The notes beneath the pieces are model-generated. The model was given only the letters and a program-made list of their open reading frames with translations, was not told the origin of the DNA and ran no database searches. A stretch of DNA of 64,000 nt from Desulfosudis oleivorans. Lineage in GTDB: Bacteria > Desulfobacterota > Desulfobacteria > Desulfobacterales > SURF-7. Both the position numbers and the translations under genes were made by a program. Location: NCBI GenBank assembly GCA_020723325.1, contig DYJD01000016.1:1-64000 (forward strand), given 5' to 3'. Numbering within the stretch: position 1 is the first letter of the stretch; every line of letters starts with the position of its first letter. Shown piece after piece: positions 17,690 through 26,126 of the stretch.

Positions 17690-18157
17690 TCAGCCCGCGC
17701 AAATTCTTTCAAAACAAATGCCGGCGTCGGTCTGATTCACTGCATGGCCTTCATTTTCCAAGAGGCTTTGAAGGGTGGTCATATCAAAAACCTGAAAAAT
17801 GGAGTCCTGAACTTTTTTCCACATGGGCAGGAAAGAGCAGTTGCCGTTCAGGCCGCATTTGTAGCGGCGCACGTTCATGGTGCAGAAATCTGAGTCCTGG
17901 TATCTGGATAAAAAGCGGATCACGTCCCCCACGGTAATGCCTTGGGGATCTGTGGACAATTCATACCCGCCGTAATGCCCCCGTTTGGATATGACCCAAC
18001 CACTGGGTTTCAACTGGTTTAAAATCACTTCCAAAAAACGCATGGGGATGGATTGGGCCTCGGCAATGGCGGCGATTTTTATCGGACCGCGGCCGTGTTG
18101 CTTGGCGAGTTCCACCAAGGCGCGCAGGGTGTATTGGGTTTTTTGGGTCACCAACAT
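17690..18157 (-). CDS. Rrf2-family transcriptional regulator with three conserved cysteines
   Basis: A 155-residue winged-helix protein. Residues 1-85 carry the Rrf2 DNA-binding core (TQKTQYTLRALVELAKQ, IPMRFLEVILNQLKPSGWV and the wing SKRGHYGGYEL). Cys92, Cys101 and Cys107 follow in an arrangement close to the three cysteines that bind an Fe-S cluster in IscR, NsrR and RsrR. A further pair, Cys148 and Cys153, lies at the extreme C-terminus. It probably senses Fe-S status, redox or nitric oxide. No Fe-S biogenesis genes are adjacent. Upstream palindromes at 18189-18233 could be its operator. ATG 18157 is used; AAGGAG lies 12 nt upstream. Confidence 0.85.
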   Translation of the reverse strand: MLVTQKTQYTLRALVELAKQHGRGPIKIAAIAEAQSIPMRFLEVILNQLKPSGWVISKRGHYGGYELSTDPQGITVGDVIRFLSRYQDSDFCTMNVRRYKCGLNGNCSFLPMWKKVQDSIFQVFDMTTLQSLLENEGHAVNQTDAGICFERICAG

Positions 18158-18188
18158 GCTGTATCATACTCCTTAATTCTGGCGCTTA

Positions 18189-18233
18189 CCTGTTTTCGAA
18201 AAAACAGGATATTATGCATACCAAAAAAGTATG
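18189..18233. promoter_or_regulatory. Two palindromes upstream of the Rrf2 gene
   Basis: CCTGTTTT-cgaa-AAAACAGG (18189-18208) is a perfect 8-bp inverted repeat. CATAC-N7-GTATG (18217-18233) is a second. Both lie between the Rrf2 start and the end of the hydrolase gene. Either could be an autoregulatory operator. The first could also be the hairpin of a terminator for the hydrolase gene. Confidence 0.45.
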
Positions 18234-18251
18234 AAACATTAAAGCCGGAAA

Positions 18252-19100
18252 TTAGGTCCCGGAATTGTTTGAAAGAGCCGCTTCGAAGAATTCCACCAGG
18301 ATTTTCCGGTAAGTATCGCCGTATATGGCAGTGAAGGCGCGGATATGTTCGCCGTCTGCAATGGTGATCAGGCGTTTGGGCTCGCCGGCCTCGGCAAACA
18401 GCCGCTGGGAATGGGCATAAGGAACCACCTTATCAGCCGTGCCATGCAGAAGCAGAAAAGGGATCGGTGCCAGCGCAGGGATATGGCGGGCGGCGCTATA
18501 GGTATCACTCATGAACAGTCCTGAGCCAAAGACCTTTTCATGTGCAATGGATGAATAAGTGAAAAAGGTGGCTTCCACAGCAACGGCCTTTACGCCGCGG
18601 CGGTTGCCCGCCCCCACCACGGCAATGGCATTGGTGCCGCCCAGGCTTTGACCCAGTATCAGCAAACGCTCGGGGTCCACATCCGGCCGGGAGCGCACAT
18701 GGTCGAGAGCGCTGTTGGAGTCATGGAATACGCCTTGGGGATCGGGCCGGCCTTCGGAAGCCCCGTATCCGCGATAATCAAAAACAAATAAATTGAAACC
18801 ACATTGGGGCAGCCACTCCACAAAGCGAAAGTGGGCTGTCATGTTCTGGGCATTGCCGTGATATTGGATGACCGTACCTTTGGCTTTGCGCGGATCGCCG
18901 CCCGCAACCGGAATAAACCAGCCTGTCAGCCGGGTGCCGTCCGTGCTGGGAAAGACCACGTTTTCATAGGCGAGTCCGGCCCGGGCAGGAGTATCATAAA
19001 GCACATGGTCGGGCTGGTAAAAATAGTTCTGGAGGCATCCTGTATGACAAAGCAGAAGAACCGGCAGAAACCGGTGTAAAACAAGCCTGATGCCCTTCAT
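18252..19100 (-). CDS. Alpha/beta hydrolase, probable lipoprotein
   Basis: A 282-residue serine hydrolase. The N-terminal hydrophobic segment ends L-L-C-H-T-G-C, so the enzyme is exported and possibly lipid-anchored. Core motifs are the oxyanion region YHGNAQN, FDYRGYGAS, the nucleophile elbow GQSLGG, the acid HGTADKVVP, and the base DGEHI. This order matches the BEM46/YfhR-like group of peptidase S9-like hydrolases. The substrate is unknown. GGAGG lies 10 nt before the ATG. The gene is downstream of a small unknown gene on the same strand with an 18-bp gap, so the two may be co-transcribed. Confidence 0.82.
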   Translation of the reverse strand: MKGIRLVLHRFLPVLLLCHTGCLQNYFYQPDHVLYDTPARAGLAYENVVFPSTDGTRLTGWFIPVAGGDPRKAKGTVIQYHGNAQNMTAHFRFVEWLPQCGFNLFVFDYRGYGASEGRPDPQGVFHDSNSALDHVRSRPDVDPERLLILGQSLGGTNAIAVVGAGNRRGVKAVAVEATFFTYSSIAHEKVFGSGLFMSDTYSAARHIPALAPIPFLLLHGTADKVVPYAHSQRLFAEAGEPKRLITIADGEHIRAFTAIYGDTYRKILVEFFEAALSNNSGT

Positions 19101-19118
19101 GGAAAAATGCCTCCATTT

Positions 19119-19520
19119 TTATTCCTGATAGCGCCGCAGAAGCGTTTTCAGTCCCTCTGGGTCGCTCGCCGCCAGTTTGTCCAGCCATTTTTCCGCATTT
19201 ACTTTTATGCGATCCTTTTTCCCGGCCTTTACATCTTCAATGCGCTGTTTGATGGTCTTTAATTGATCCAGGGCTTTCAGATCACTAACCGTGCCTTTCG
19301 GTGCTTTTTCGACCAAGGCCAGCACCACCTCTGTCAAGACACCCAGTTGTTTGCCGTAGGTGGCCACCTCGGAAAAAACCGCTTTCTCGATTTCCCCATC
19401 GCCGGTTTCCGGTGTGATCCGTCCAAAGAACCAGTCCGTTTCCGGCTCAATGCGTTGGGCCAGATCGCCGCTGAAGGGAAAACGATAATATAAATCCCGG
19501 CAAAATGTCCATGGGAACAT
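19119..19520 (-). CDS. Hypothetical protein of 133 residues
   Basis: A soluble, mainly helical protein with no recognised domain. The start is well supported by AAAGGAGG 5 nt before the ATG. The N-terminal part is aromatic-rich (FPWTFCRDLYYRFPF); the C-terminal half is a Lys-rich helix (RIEDVKAGKKDRIKVNAEKWLDKL). It lies 18 bp upstream of the alpha/beta hydrolase and may form an operon with it. Confidence 0.6.
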   Translation of the reverse strand: MFPWTFCRDLYYRFPFSGDLAQRIEPETDWFFGRITPETGDGEIEKAVFSEVATYGKQLGVLTEVVLALVEKAPKGTVSDLKALDQLKTIKQRIEDVKAGKKDRIKVNAEKWLDKLAASDPEGLKTLLRRYQE

Positions 19521-19697
19521 GTTCGCCTCCTTTTGTTATGGTTGATAGTTGCGTTCGTAAGCTGTTACGATATTCGACGATGTGACTGAAAAAGTCAAGC
19601 TGATGAAAAAAATGGACAAGGGCGCCGGGAAATGGCAACATAGAGTAATCTGGTTTTTTGGAAGGGCATCAAGTTGGAAATATAAGAGGTTAAATTC

Positions 19698-20864
19698 ATG
19701 AACGTCGTGTATTTATCCCCCCATTTTCCCTATCACTACCACCGTTTTTGTTTGCAGCTCAAGCAGGCCGGGGCCAATGTGCTGGGAATCGGTGATGCGG
19801 AGTATGATCAATTGGCGCCGGAAGTACGTTCGGCCTTGACCGAATACTACCGCATAGCCGACATGCATGATTATGACGCCCTGGTGCGTGCCTGCGGCTT
19901 TTTCACCCATAAATACGGCAAGCTCGATCGTTTCGAATCCTTGAATGAATACTGGCTGGGCATCGAGGCGCGCATCCGGGATGATTTCAATATGTTCGGC
20001 GTGCGCGGCAACGAGATCGACCGGATTCGCCGCAAATCCCATATGAAGGAGCGCTTTCAGGCCGCCGGCATGAAAGTGGCCCGGGGCCGGGTGGTCCGCT
20101 CCGTGGAGGAAGCCCGCGGGCTGATTCTGGAAACCGGTTATCCGGTGGTGGCCAAACCTGATGCCGGGGTCGGGGCCCTGGATACGTACCGCCTGGACAA
20201 TGAAGCGGAGCTGATGCGGTTCTTTCATCACAAACCGCCGGTGGATTATATCATGGAGGAGTTCATCCATGGCATTATTTATTCGTTTGACGGCCTGGCC
20301 GACCGGGAAGGCAACCTCGTCTTCCACACCGGTCATGTCTTCAGCCAGGGCATCATGGAGACCGTGAACCAGGCCCGCAACTTGTACTATTATTCCTTGC
20401 GGGAAATCCCGGCGGAACTGGAAGCCCTCGGCCGGAAATGCATTGCGGCCTTTGAAGTAAAGGAACGTTTTTTCCATTTGGAATTCTTCAAGACCGCCGG
20501 CGATGACTTTGTGGCCCTGGAAGTCAATATGCGTCCGCCCGGGGGATTCACCACGGACATGTTCAACTATGCCTGCGATGTGGATATCTACCGGGCCTGG
20601 GCCCAATTGCTGGTGAACGATCAGAAAAAACTCGCCTATTCACGCAAATACCATTGTTGCTATGCCGGACGCAAAAACCATTACACCTATTGCCACGGGC
20701 ATGAAGAAATCATGGATCGCTATGGCGATTACATTGTTCAGGCGGACCGGGTTCCAGGGGTTTTCAGCAGCGCCCTGGGAGACATGGGCTACATCCTGCG
20801 GGCGCCGGATCTGGACCAGGTCCTTGCCGTAACCAATTTTATCCAGGCGGTGCAGGCCCCATAA
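19698..20864 (+). CDS. ATP-grasp family carboxylate-amine ligase-like protein
   Basis: A 388-residue cytoplasmic enzyme. An N-terminal Rossmann-like part (VVYLSPHFPYHYHRFC) is followed by the ATP-grasp fold: GYPVVAKPDAGVGA (Gly-rich, ATP-binding Lys), YIMEEFIHG, and the metal-binding LEFFKTAGDDFVALEVNMRPPGG. These enzymes couple ATP to ligation of a carboxylate with an amine or thiol through an acyl-phosphate. Several members make dipeptides or modify small metabolites. The substrates are not predictable here. It is alone on its strand, preceded by AGAGG 8 nt before the ATG, and followed 3 bp after its stop by a REP element. Confidence 0.8.
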   Translation: MNVVYLSPHFPYHYHRFCLQLKQAGANVLGIGDAEYDQLAPEVRSALTEYYRIADMHDYDALVRACGFFTHKYGKLDRFESLNEYWLGIEARIRDDFNMFGVRGNEIDRIRRKSHMKERFQAAGMKVARGRVVRSVEEARGLILETGYPVVAKPDAGVGALDTYRLDNEAELMRFFHHKPPVDYIMEEFIHGIIYSFDGLADREGNLVFHTGHVFSQGIMETVNQARNLYYYSLREIPAELEALGRKCIAAFEVKERFFHLEFFKTAGDDFVALEVNMRPPGGFTTDMFNYACDVDIYRAWAQLLVNDQKKLAYSRKYHCCYAGRKNHYTYCHGHEEIMDRYGDYIVQADRVPGVFSSALGDMGYILRAPDLDQVLAVTNFIQAVQAP

Positions 20865-20866
20865 CA

Positions 20867-20945
20867 GCCTTGATCACCGTTTCGGCCGACCTTCATTGTG
20901 GGAGCGGCTTCCAGCCGCGATAAGACCGAAACGATGATCAAGGCC
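20867..20945. repeat. REP/REPIN-like element, copy d (best preserved)
   Basis: Outer arms CCTTGATCACCGTTTCGG and CCGAAACGATGATCAAGG are nearly perfect inverses. They enclose the core GTGGGAGCGGCTTCCAGCC, with its own GCGGCT/AGCCGC hairpin. It starts directly after the ATP-grasp stop codon. Confidence 0.85.
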
Positions 20946-21015
20946 CTCCATGACGATTATTCAACGCGCGCGCGCAAACCAGGCGCGGCCGGCGGAAACG
21001 GAAAGCAGGTGCTCC

Positions 21016-21612
21016 ATGACATTCAATCAAAGAAAAATTAAAAACTATGTGGTCCGAAAAGACATTCAACTCAAAATCGCCTTTACCAATCTGGCGTATA
21101 TGCTGGCCATCATCCTGGTGATGATTATTTCCATCCTGGCGCCCCTTTATCTTGAAGCCATCGAGTCCAATCAGATCTGCAATCAGATCCTTTCCGGCAA
21201 GATGTTCATCCTGATCATGGACCGCTTTATCTTTGCCGTGTTCGTCATTTTCATCACCGGTTTCTTTCATCAAATCTTCATCAGCCATCAATTTTGCGGC
21301 CCCATCACCAACTTTGCAAATACATTGACCATGCTCTCCCAGGGCGATTTTACCCGCAAAATCTTCTTACGCAAACGCGATTTTTTAAAGGAGGAGGCAA
21401 AACAGCTCAATACCATGATGGATAAATTGACCCAGGCCATTTCCGCCGGCCGGCTGGCCAATCAGGAAATTCTATCCATTCTGGAGGCTGTTTCCTCAGG
21501 CGCGGTCCCGCCCTCGGAGGTCCCGGCCGCCCTTTCAACCGCAAAAGAGCAGGCCCTGCGCTGCCGTGAAAACCTGGCGGGTTTTAAATTGGCTGAAGAG
21601 GAAGGTGTCTGA
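21016..21612 (+). CDS. Membrane protein with HAMP-like linker
   Basis: A 198-residue protein. ATG 21016 is preferred over an upstream start because the chain then begins shortly before the first helix, with CAGGTG upstream. Two membrane helices (about 22-48 and 70-95) flank a short periplasmic loop. A HAMP-like segment follows (ITNFANTLTMLSQGDFTRKIFL), then a helical tail. It looks like the membrane and HAMP part of a chemoreceptor without the signalling domain. It could be a truncated receptor or a stand-alone signal relay. No chemotaxis genes flank it. Confidence 0.65.
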   Translation: MTFNQRKIKNYVVRKDIQLKIAFTNLAYMLAIILVMIISILAPLYLEAIESNQICNQILSGKMFILIMDRFIFAVFVIFITGFFHQIFISHQFCGPITNFANTLTMLSQGDFTRKIFLRKRDFLKEEAKQLNTMMDKLTQAISAGRLANQEILSILEAVSSGAVPPSEVPAALSTAKEQALRCRENLAGFKLAEEEGV

Positions 21613-21626
21613 ACCTGTTTAAAAGA

Positions 21627-22007
21627 TCAGGATGGATCGGTGTTGGCCGAGCGGGTCCATACGATCCGCTCCTGATTGCGGATGCGGATTTCCCCGCCGT
21701 TGACAGCCTTGTATTCAAAAGCGATCTTCAATTCACCATCGTCATCGTAATGAACGGTATACAGGTATTTACCGGCTTTGGTTTCATCTTCAATGCGGAT
21801 AATGCGATAGGCGCCGATCAATTTCTGGCCCTCACCAAAAACGATTTCCTGCGGCGTGATTTTCATGTAGCAGTCATCATAGGGCGGATCATCCGAGATC
21901 CATTTGCCGTAGATGGGAATGACTTGCGGTGTTGAAAATAAAAACCGGTACAGCAGGCCGGCAACCACCAACAACAACAGCACCGTTCCGATTGCTTTTT
22001 TGTACAT
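21627..22007 (-). CDS. Hypothetical single-helix periplasmic protein
   Basis: A 126-residue protein with an N-terminal membrane anchor or signal (residues 5-25) and a small beta-rich domain (YGKWISDDPPYDDCYMKITPQEIVFGEG). That domain resembles lipocalin-like or DUF-type small periplasmic folds. AAGGAA is 8 nt before the ATG. It lies 12 bp downstream of the HD-GYP gene and is probably the last gene of the pilin-like/HD-GYP operon. Function unknown. Confidence 0.65.
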   Translation of the reverse strand: MYKKAIGTVLLLLVVAGLLYRFLFSTPQVIPIYGKWISDDPPYDDCYMKITPQEIVFGEGQKLIGAYRIIRIEDETKAGKYLYTVHYDDDGELKIAFEYKAVNGGEIRIRNQERIVWTRSANTDPS

Positions 22008-22019
22008 ATGGTCGATTCC

Positions 22020-24122
22020 TTAGCTGGAATGCTTGTCGATCACTTCCAGGAATGCTTGCACTACTGCCGGATCAAACTGGATACCGGCCTGATCGCGGAT
22101 ATATTTTATTACTTCCGGCTGACTCCAACCCGCCCGGTAAGGCCGGTCGTTGAACAGGGAATCATATACGTCGGCCACGGCCAGAATCCGCGCCCCGAAA
22201 TCAATTTCCGCCCCGGCCAGGCCAAAAGGGTAACCCGAGCCGTCAAAACGCTCATGGTGCTGTAAAACAATGGGGATAACCTTTTCATAGGTGCCGATGG
22301 GTTCCAGTATTCTGGCGCCGGCCCGGGGATGTTCCTTGATTTTTTCAAATTCCGCAACGCTGAGTTTTTCACCTTTATCTAAAATGGCGGCCGGCACTCC
22401 CATTTTACCGATATCGTGCAACAGGCAGGCTCGATGCAAAATGTTGATTTCCCCAGGCGGCAGACCCATGGCGCGGCCGATGGAAAGGGAAAGTTCCGTG
22501 ACCCGTTCCGAATGACCGGCGGTCCACGGCGATTTGGCATCCACCGTGCGGGCCAGGGCCATCATGGTGCCCCAGTTCAGTTGGTCCAGCTCATGGATCA
22601 AGTCGGCATTGGCCAGGGCAATGGCCACATGATCAGCGATCTGCCTGACTTCGTCGATATCGGCTTCCTGAAAACTTTTTTCCGAACCGACGCCGATGGC
22701 AATCACGCCGGATAACATTTTGTGTAAAAAAACCGGAAAAACCAGCACGGAATCAATTGGATTTCCCGAAAGCGGAAAAAGGAAAGTCGGCAGGTTGCGG
22801 GAGGCGTCAAAAATCAGATGATCGCTCTTGGCCATGATGGCGTTTAGATCAGCGTCCACTACCAGATAACTCTCCTTGTGAAGAGTTTGGTTCATGTGAT
22901 AGCGGATCATTTTGCGGCTTTCCAAATCTATCAGGCATACCAGCACCGACTGGCAAGGCACGATTTCCGGCAGGCGGGTCAACACGATTTCAATGATTTT
23001 TTCCGTTTCCAGAGAGGACAGAATCATGCGGTCGATTTCCGCGATGGTGGTCAAAGCCTGAAACTGGCGATCCAGTTTGGCGCTCATGAGATTAAAAGAG
23101 CCGGCCAGGTCCTCGAATTCGTCGCCGCTGTCCACACTGACCCGGGTCTTGAAATCCCGGCCGGCGATCCGCAAGGTTCCGGCTTTGAGTCTTTCCAGGG
23201 GAATGAGGCTTTTGCGGATGGATATAACACTGAGCAGTAAAACCACCCAAAAAGACAACAGCAACACCAGGGGAAACATTTTTTTAAAAGAATGAATGGG
23301 GGCCGAAACAGAAGCCTTATCCTGACTCAGGAGAATTATCCAGTCCATTCCGGCAAAATGGGATTGGAGAAACAGGGTCCAATAGCAGGCTAGATAATCG
23401 GTTCCATCAAAATGAAAGTCGAATGAATCCGTGGCTCCACGAATGCTGCCCTTGAGGGTCGCTTCCAAAAAAGAATCGGGGTTCGGCAGGGATGATACTA
23501 ATAGTTGTTTGGAAGAGCTGAGCACGCTGAATTCGGTCATATACGGCATGCTCATGGCCCCTTCGCCATAGCCCCAAAGATAATCGGGATTCACTTCGCC
23601 CACCAGGGTGAGGGCGTCCCGGCCTTGACCGGCCATGTGCCGGGCCATGTAAACGGGAACCGGAGGCTTGGCGGCTCCGCCCCTGAACAATATCGTCTTG
23701 CCTTTGGAAAGTTCATCATCAAAGGCGCTCCAATCCGGCGCCAGGGGAAAAGCGCCGATGATGTCCTGCACTTTGCGGCTGCCTTGAAAAACAGACAAGG
23801 CTGTGAAGCGCTCCAGCAGTTGTTTGAAACCATTTTCATTGCGGTGATAGCCGGGAAAGGGCCCACCCGCACCTTCGGTAAAGTCTGTGGAAATGATTTG
23901 CAGTTCGGTTTCCAGGAGCAAGAGACGTTCATAAACGGCCATGCCGGTGTATTTGGTCAGGTGTTTCAAGGTCGCCCGGCTCTGCTGGTATAATTCGTTT
24001 TTTACCTGATAAAATGTTACGGCCGACAACGCGCTGATGGGGATCAGGGCGCAGAAGATAAAAAGCATGAAAAAACGGCGGCCGACCTTGCTTAAGAAAA
24101 ATTGTCGATTGATCTTTAACAT
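22020..24122 (-). CDS. Membrane HD-GYP phosphodiesterase with HAMP and GAF domains
   Basis: A 700-residue protein for degrading cyclic di-GMP. Order: helix at about 15-35, a periplasmic sensor domain of about 240 residues, a second helix near 280-300, HAMP (GRDFKTRVSVDSGDEFEDLAGSF), a GAF domain (about 360-510), and HD-GYP. The catalytic motif HDIGKMG and the HHERFDGSGYP signature are both intact, so activity is expected. The start directly follows the pilin-like gene (2-bp gap) and has no strong Shine-Dalgarno, suggesting translational coupling. The pairing hints that the periplasmic domain tunes c-di-GMP for pilus or surface behaviour. Confidence 0.88.
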   Translation of the reverse strand: MLKINRQFFLSKVGRRFFMLFIFCALIPISALSAVTFYQVKNELYQQSRATLKHLTKYTGMAVYERLLLLETELQIISTDFTEGAGGPFPGYHRNENGFKQLLERFTALSVFQGSRKVQDIIGAFPLAPDWSAFDDELSKGKTILFRGGAAKPPVPVYMARHMAGQGRDALTLVGEVNPDYLWGYGEGAMSMPYMTEFSVLSSSKQLLVSSLPNPDSFLEATLKGSIRGATDSFDFHFDGTDYLACYWTLFLQSHFAGMDWIILLSQDKASVSAPIHSFKKMFPLVLLLSFWVVLLLSVISIRKSLIPLERLKAGTLRIAGRDFKTRVSVDSGDEFEDLAGSFNLMSAKLDRQFQALTTIAEIDRMILSSLETEKIIEIVLTRLPEIVPCQSVLVCLIDLESRKMIRYHMNQTLHKESYLVVDADLNAIMAKSDHLIFDASRNLPTFLFPLSGNPIDSVLVFPVFLHKMLSGVIAIGVGSEKSFQEADIDEVRQIADHVAIALANADLIHELDQLNWGTMMALARTVDAKSPWTAGHSERVTELSLSIGRAMGLPPGEINILHRACLLHDIGKMGVPAAILDKGEKLSVAEFEKIKEHPRAGARILEPIGTYEKVIPIVLQHHERFDGSGYPFGLAGAEIDFGARILAVADVYDSLFNDRPYRAGWSQPEVIKYIRDQAGIQFDPAVVQAFLEVIDKHSS

Positions 24123-24124
24123 GG

Positions 24125-24637
24125 CTAAAATTCAGCCGCCAATCCCACAAAGGTGCCGTTGGCGGCGCGGATAATATCGTCCCGGCTTGGTTTGGCCGTC
24201 AGCGGGGCGACACTGTCACCGTCCTTGCCCATACTGTACAGGTCATAATCGGTGTTCAGCGGATGTAAAAAACGATCTTTGCGCACTTTTCCTTCGACTT
24301 TTGAATCGCCACCTTTACCCTTGCCTGAATTGTCTTTATCTACAAAGCGGATGCGGAGATATTGATACGGATGACCCCAGGGGTCAAGCATGCTTCCGAG
24401 TCCTATTTCCGAGAGAAATTCCGGCAAACTCCCATGGTCGAGTTCATACACCGTCAATTGTTTTTCGATGAGCCGGATTTCCGCTATGGCCACAGCCACC
24501 TTGGCTTTTTCTCGGTATAAGATGTAATTGGGAATGGCAATGGCCGCCAGGGTGGCGACAATCGCAACGGAAATAAGGAGTTCCATTAAGGTGAAGGCAG
24601 CGGCGTTACCACAAATGACAGGTTTGGGTGTTTTCAA
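24125..24637 (-). CDS. Type IV pilin/GspG-like pseudopilin
   Basis: A 170-residue protein with a class III signal: AAFTLMELLISVAIVATLA, where the mature chain begins at Phe and has Glu at +5. The cleavage residue is Ala rather than the usual Gly, which some prepilin peptidases accept. The C-terminal part has the LDPWGHPYQYL segment of GspG-like major pseudopilins, followed by an acidic loop (DKDNSGKGKGGDS) and YDLYSMGKDG, typical of the calcium-site region. Translation starts at TTG (24637) with AGGGG 7 nt upstream. No other secretion genes are present; it is the first gene of an operon with an HD-GYP protein. Confidence 0.8.
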   Translation of the reverse strand: MKTPKPVICGNAAAFTLMELLISVAIVATLAAIAIPNYILYREKAKVAVAIAEIRLIEKQLTVYELDHGSLPEFLSEIGLGSMLDPWGHPYQYLRIRFVDKDNSGKGKGGDSKVEGKVRKDRFLHPLNTDYDLYSMGKDGDSVAPLTAKPSRDDIIRAANGTFVGLAAEF

Positions 24638-24772
24638 GGGGTCATCCCCTGTTGGAAAAGCATTGTTTCCATGTGTATTCCGTTATATGGTTAACGGTTG
24701 ATCAGCATGATGATTAATATGAGTATATTCAATTATTGTTGCATATTAGCTTTTGATTCACGTGCGTGTCAA

Positions 24773-24900
24773 GGGCAATCCCCTGGGCGATCGCATTTGA
24801 TTTTCAGGGTCGGGGCCGCCATCGGTATCGGGGCGGGAAATACTAATCGATTTCGATGCCGATGCCGACCCCGAAAAAAACGACCTGCAATCCCCCTGGA
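24773..24900. repeat. GGTATC/CCGATA hexamer inverted repeat, copy C (degenerate)
   Basis: The left arm (about 24804-24836, GGTCGG/ATCGGTATCGGG) and the right arm (24847-24873, CGATGCCGATGCCGACCCCG) are followed by the family A-run and a diverged ACCTGCAATCCCCC flank. A CAATCCCCTGG/TCGCATTTGA flank also precedes the left arm. This fills the space between the pilin-like gene and the DNPH1-like gene. Confidence 0.7.
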
Positions 24901-24935
24901 GTAATCTTGGGGGCAGGCCTGAACACGGAGGAAAT

Positions 24936-25385
24936 ATGAAAATCTATTTTGCCGGCGCCATACGCGGCGGACGGGAGGACGCCGGTATTTACCAGGCCGT
25001 AATCACCTATTTGAGTACATTCGGTGAAGTGCTCACGGAACATGTGGGTGATCCCGGGCTTTCGGTCCAGGGCGACGACGGCCCAAATGACCGTTACATT
25101 CATGATCGCGACATGGCCTGGCTGCGGGCCGCGGATCTGCTGGTGGCGGAGGTATCCGTGCCCTCCCTGGGCGTGGGCTATGAATTGGGCTGGGCCAGCG
25201 CCCTTGGCAAACCCATTCTGTGCCTTTACCGCCCCGCGGTCGAACGCCCCCTATCGGCCATGATCGCCGGCGGGCCTGGGATGACGGTGAAGGGCTATGC
25301 CCGGATCGATGAAGCTGAAACCATCATCCGGGAATTCATTCAAAATAGGCTTATGGACCGAAGGCTGAACGGTAAAGGATTTTAA
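24936..25385 (+). CDS. Nucleoside 2-deoxyribosyltransferase / DNPH1-like nucleotide hydrolase
   Basis: A 149-residue cytoplasmic enzyme. KIYFAGAIRGG at the N-terminus, DRDMAWLRAADLLVAEVSVPSLGVGYELGWA in the middle, and KPILCLYRP match the Rcl/DNPH1 branch of the nucleoside deoxyribosyltransferase fold. Glu in GYELGWA is the expected catalytic nucleophile. Such enzymes cut the N-glycosidic bond of 2'-deoxynucleoside 5'-monophosphates, sanitising the nucleotide pool. GGAGG lies 5 nt before the ATG. It appears monocistronic. Confidence 0.82.
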   Translation: MKIYFAGAIRGGREDAGIYQAVITYLSTFGEVLTEHVGDPGLSVQGDDGPNDRYIHDRDMAWLRAADLLVAEVSVPSLGVGYELGWASALGKPILCLYRPAVERPLSAMIAGGPGMTVKGYARIDEAETIIREFIQNRLMDRRLNGKGF

Positions 25386-25541
25386 AATAGTCAATTTCGG
25401 TCGAAGCATTGATTTTTTTGGCCCTGGCGCTTATCACATTAATTCGTTTACTGCGGCGGTCTTTCCTGATATTCTTTTTTCGCGTTTTTACCATATGAAA
25501 TGGTAAGCGAGGTAAGATTTTTGCACAAGTAAGGAGTAAAG

Positions 25542-26126
25542 ATGCAGCAGTCATTCAACATCCATCTGACAGGGGTGGGCGGACAAGGCATCGGGCTCAC
25601 CAGTGAAGTGATTCTGCGGGCCGCGGATCATGCCGGGCACAGGGTCAAAGGTGTGGATACCCACGGGCTGGCCCAGCGGGGCGGCATTGTGATTTCGCAA
25701 ATCCGTTTGGGCACTGCTGTTTTTTCACCGTTGATTCCCGCAGGCAGGGCGGATCTGGTGATCGGTCTGGAACGCCATGAAGCCCTGCGGGGATTGAACA
25801 CCCAGCTCCGGGACGGCGGCGTGCTGATTTACTACAATACGGTCTGGCAACCCCTGGAAGTACGCTTGAATTCGGCACCGGAGGTAAGCCCGGAGATCAT
25901 CAGCGCCGAATGCGCGCGGCGTTCCATCCGCGAATTGGCCGTGTTTGACGAGACCCTGCCGGACGCCCGGATGCAGAATATGGTGGTTCTCGGGCTAACT
26001 GCAAAGCAACAATTGATCCCCGGCCTGGAAAGCGCCCACTATGAGCAAGCCATGGAAGATCTCATGGACGGTTCCATGCTGGAAAAGAATCTGGCCCTTT
26101 TCCGGAAGCATTGCCTGATTTTTTAG
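25542..26126 (+). CDS. iorB: Indolepyruvate:ferredoxin oxidoreductase beta subunit (orphan)
   Basis: A 194-residue protein of the gamma-domain 2-oxoacid:acceptor oxidoreductase family. GVGGQGIGLTSEVILRAA and VKGVDTHGLAQRGGIVISQIRLG are diagnostic. IorB works with the TPP and ferredoxin-type IorA to oxidise aryl pyruvates to aryl-acyl-CoA in anaerobic aromatic amino acid metabolism. No iorA is present within the window, so the partner must be elsewhere or this copy has another partner. AAGGAG lies 6 nt before the ATG. Its stop codon TAG overlaps the first bases of an inverted repeat. Confidence 0.85.
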   Translation: MQQSFNIHLTGVGGQGIGLTSEVILRAADHAGHRVKGVDTHGLAQRGGIVISQIRLGTAVFSPLIPAGRADLVIGLERHEALRGLNTQLRDGGVLIYYNTVWQPLEVRLNSAPEVSPEIISAECARRSIRELAVFDETLPDARMQNMVVLGLTAKQQLIPGLESAHYEQAMEDLMDGSMLEKNLALFRKHCLIF

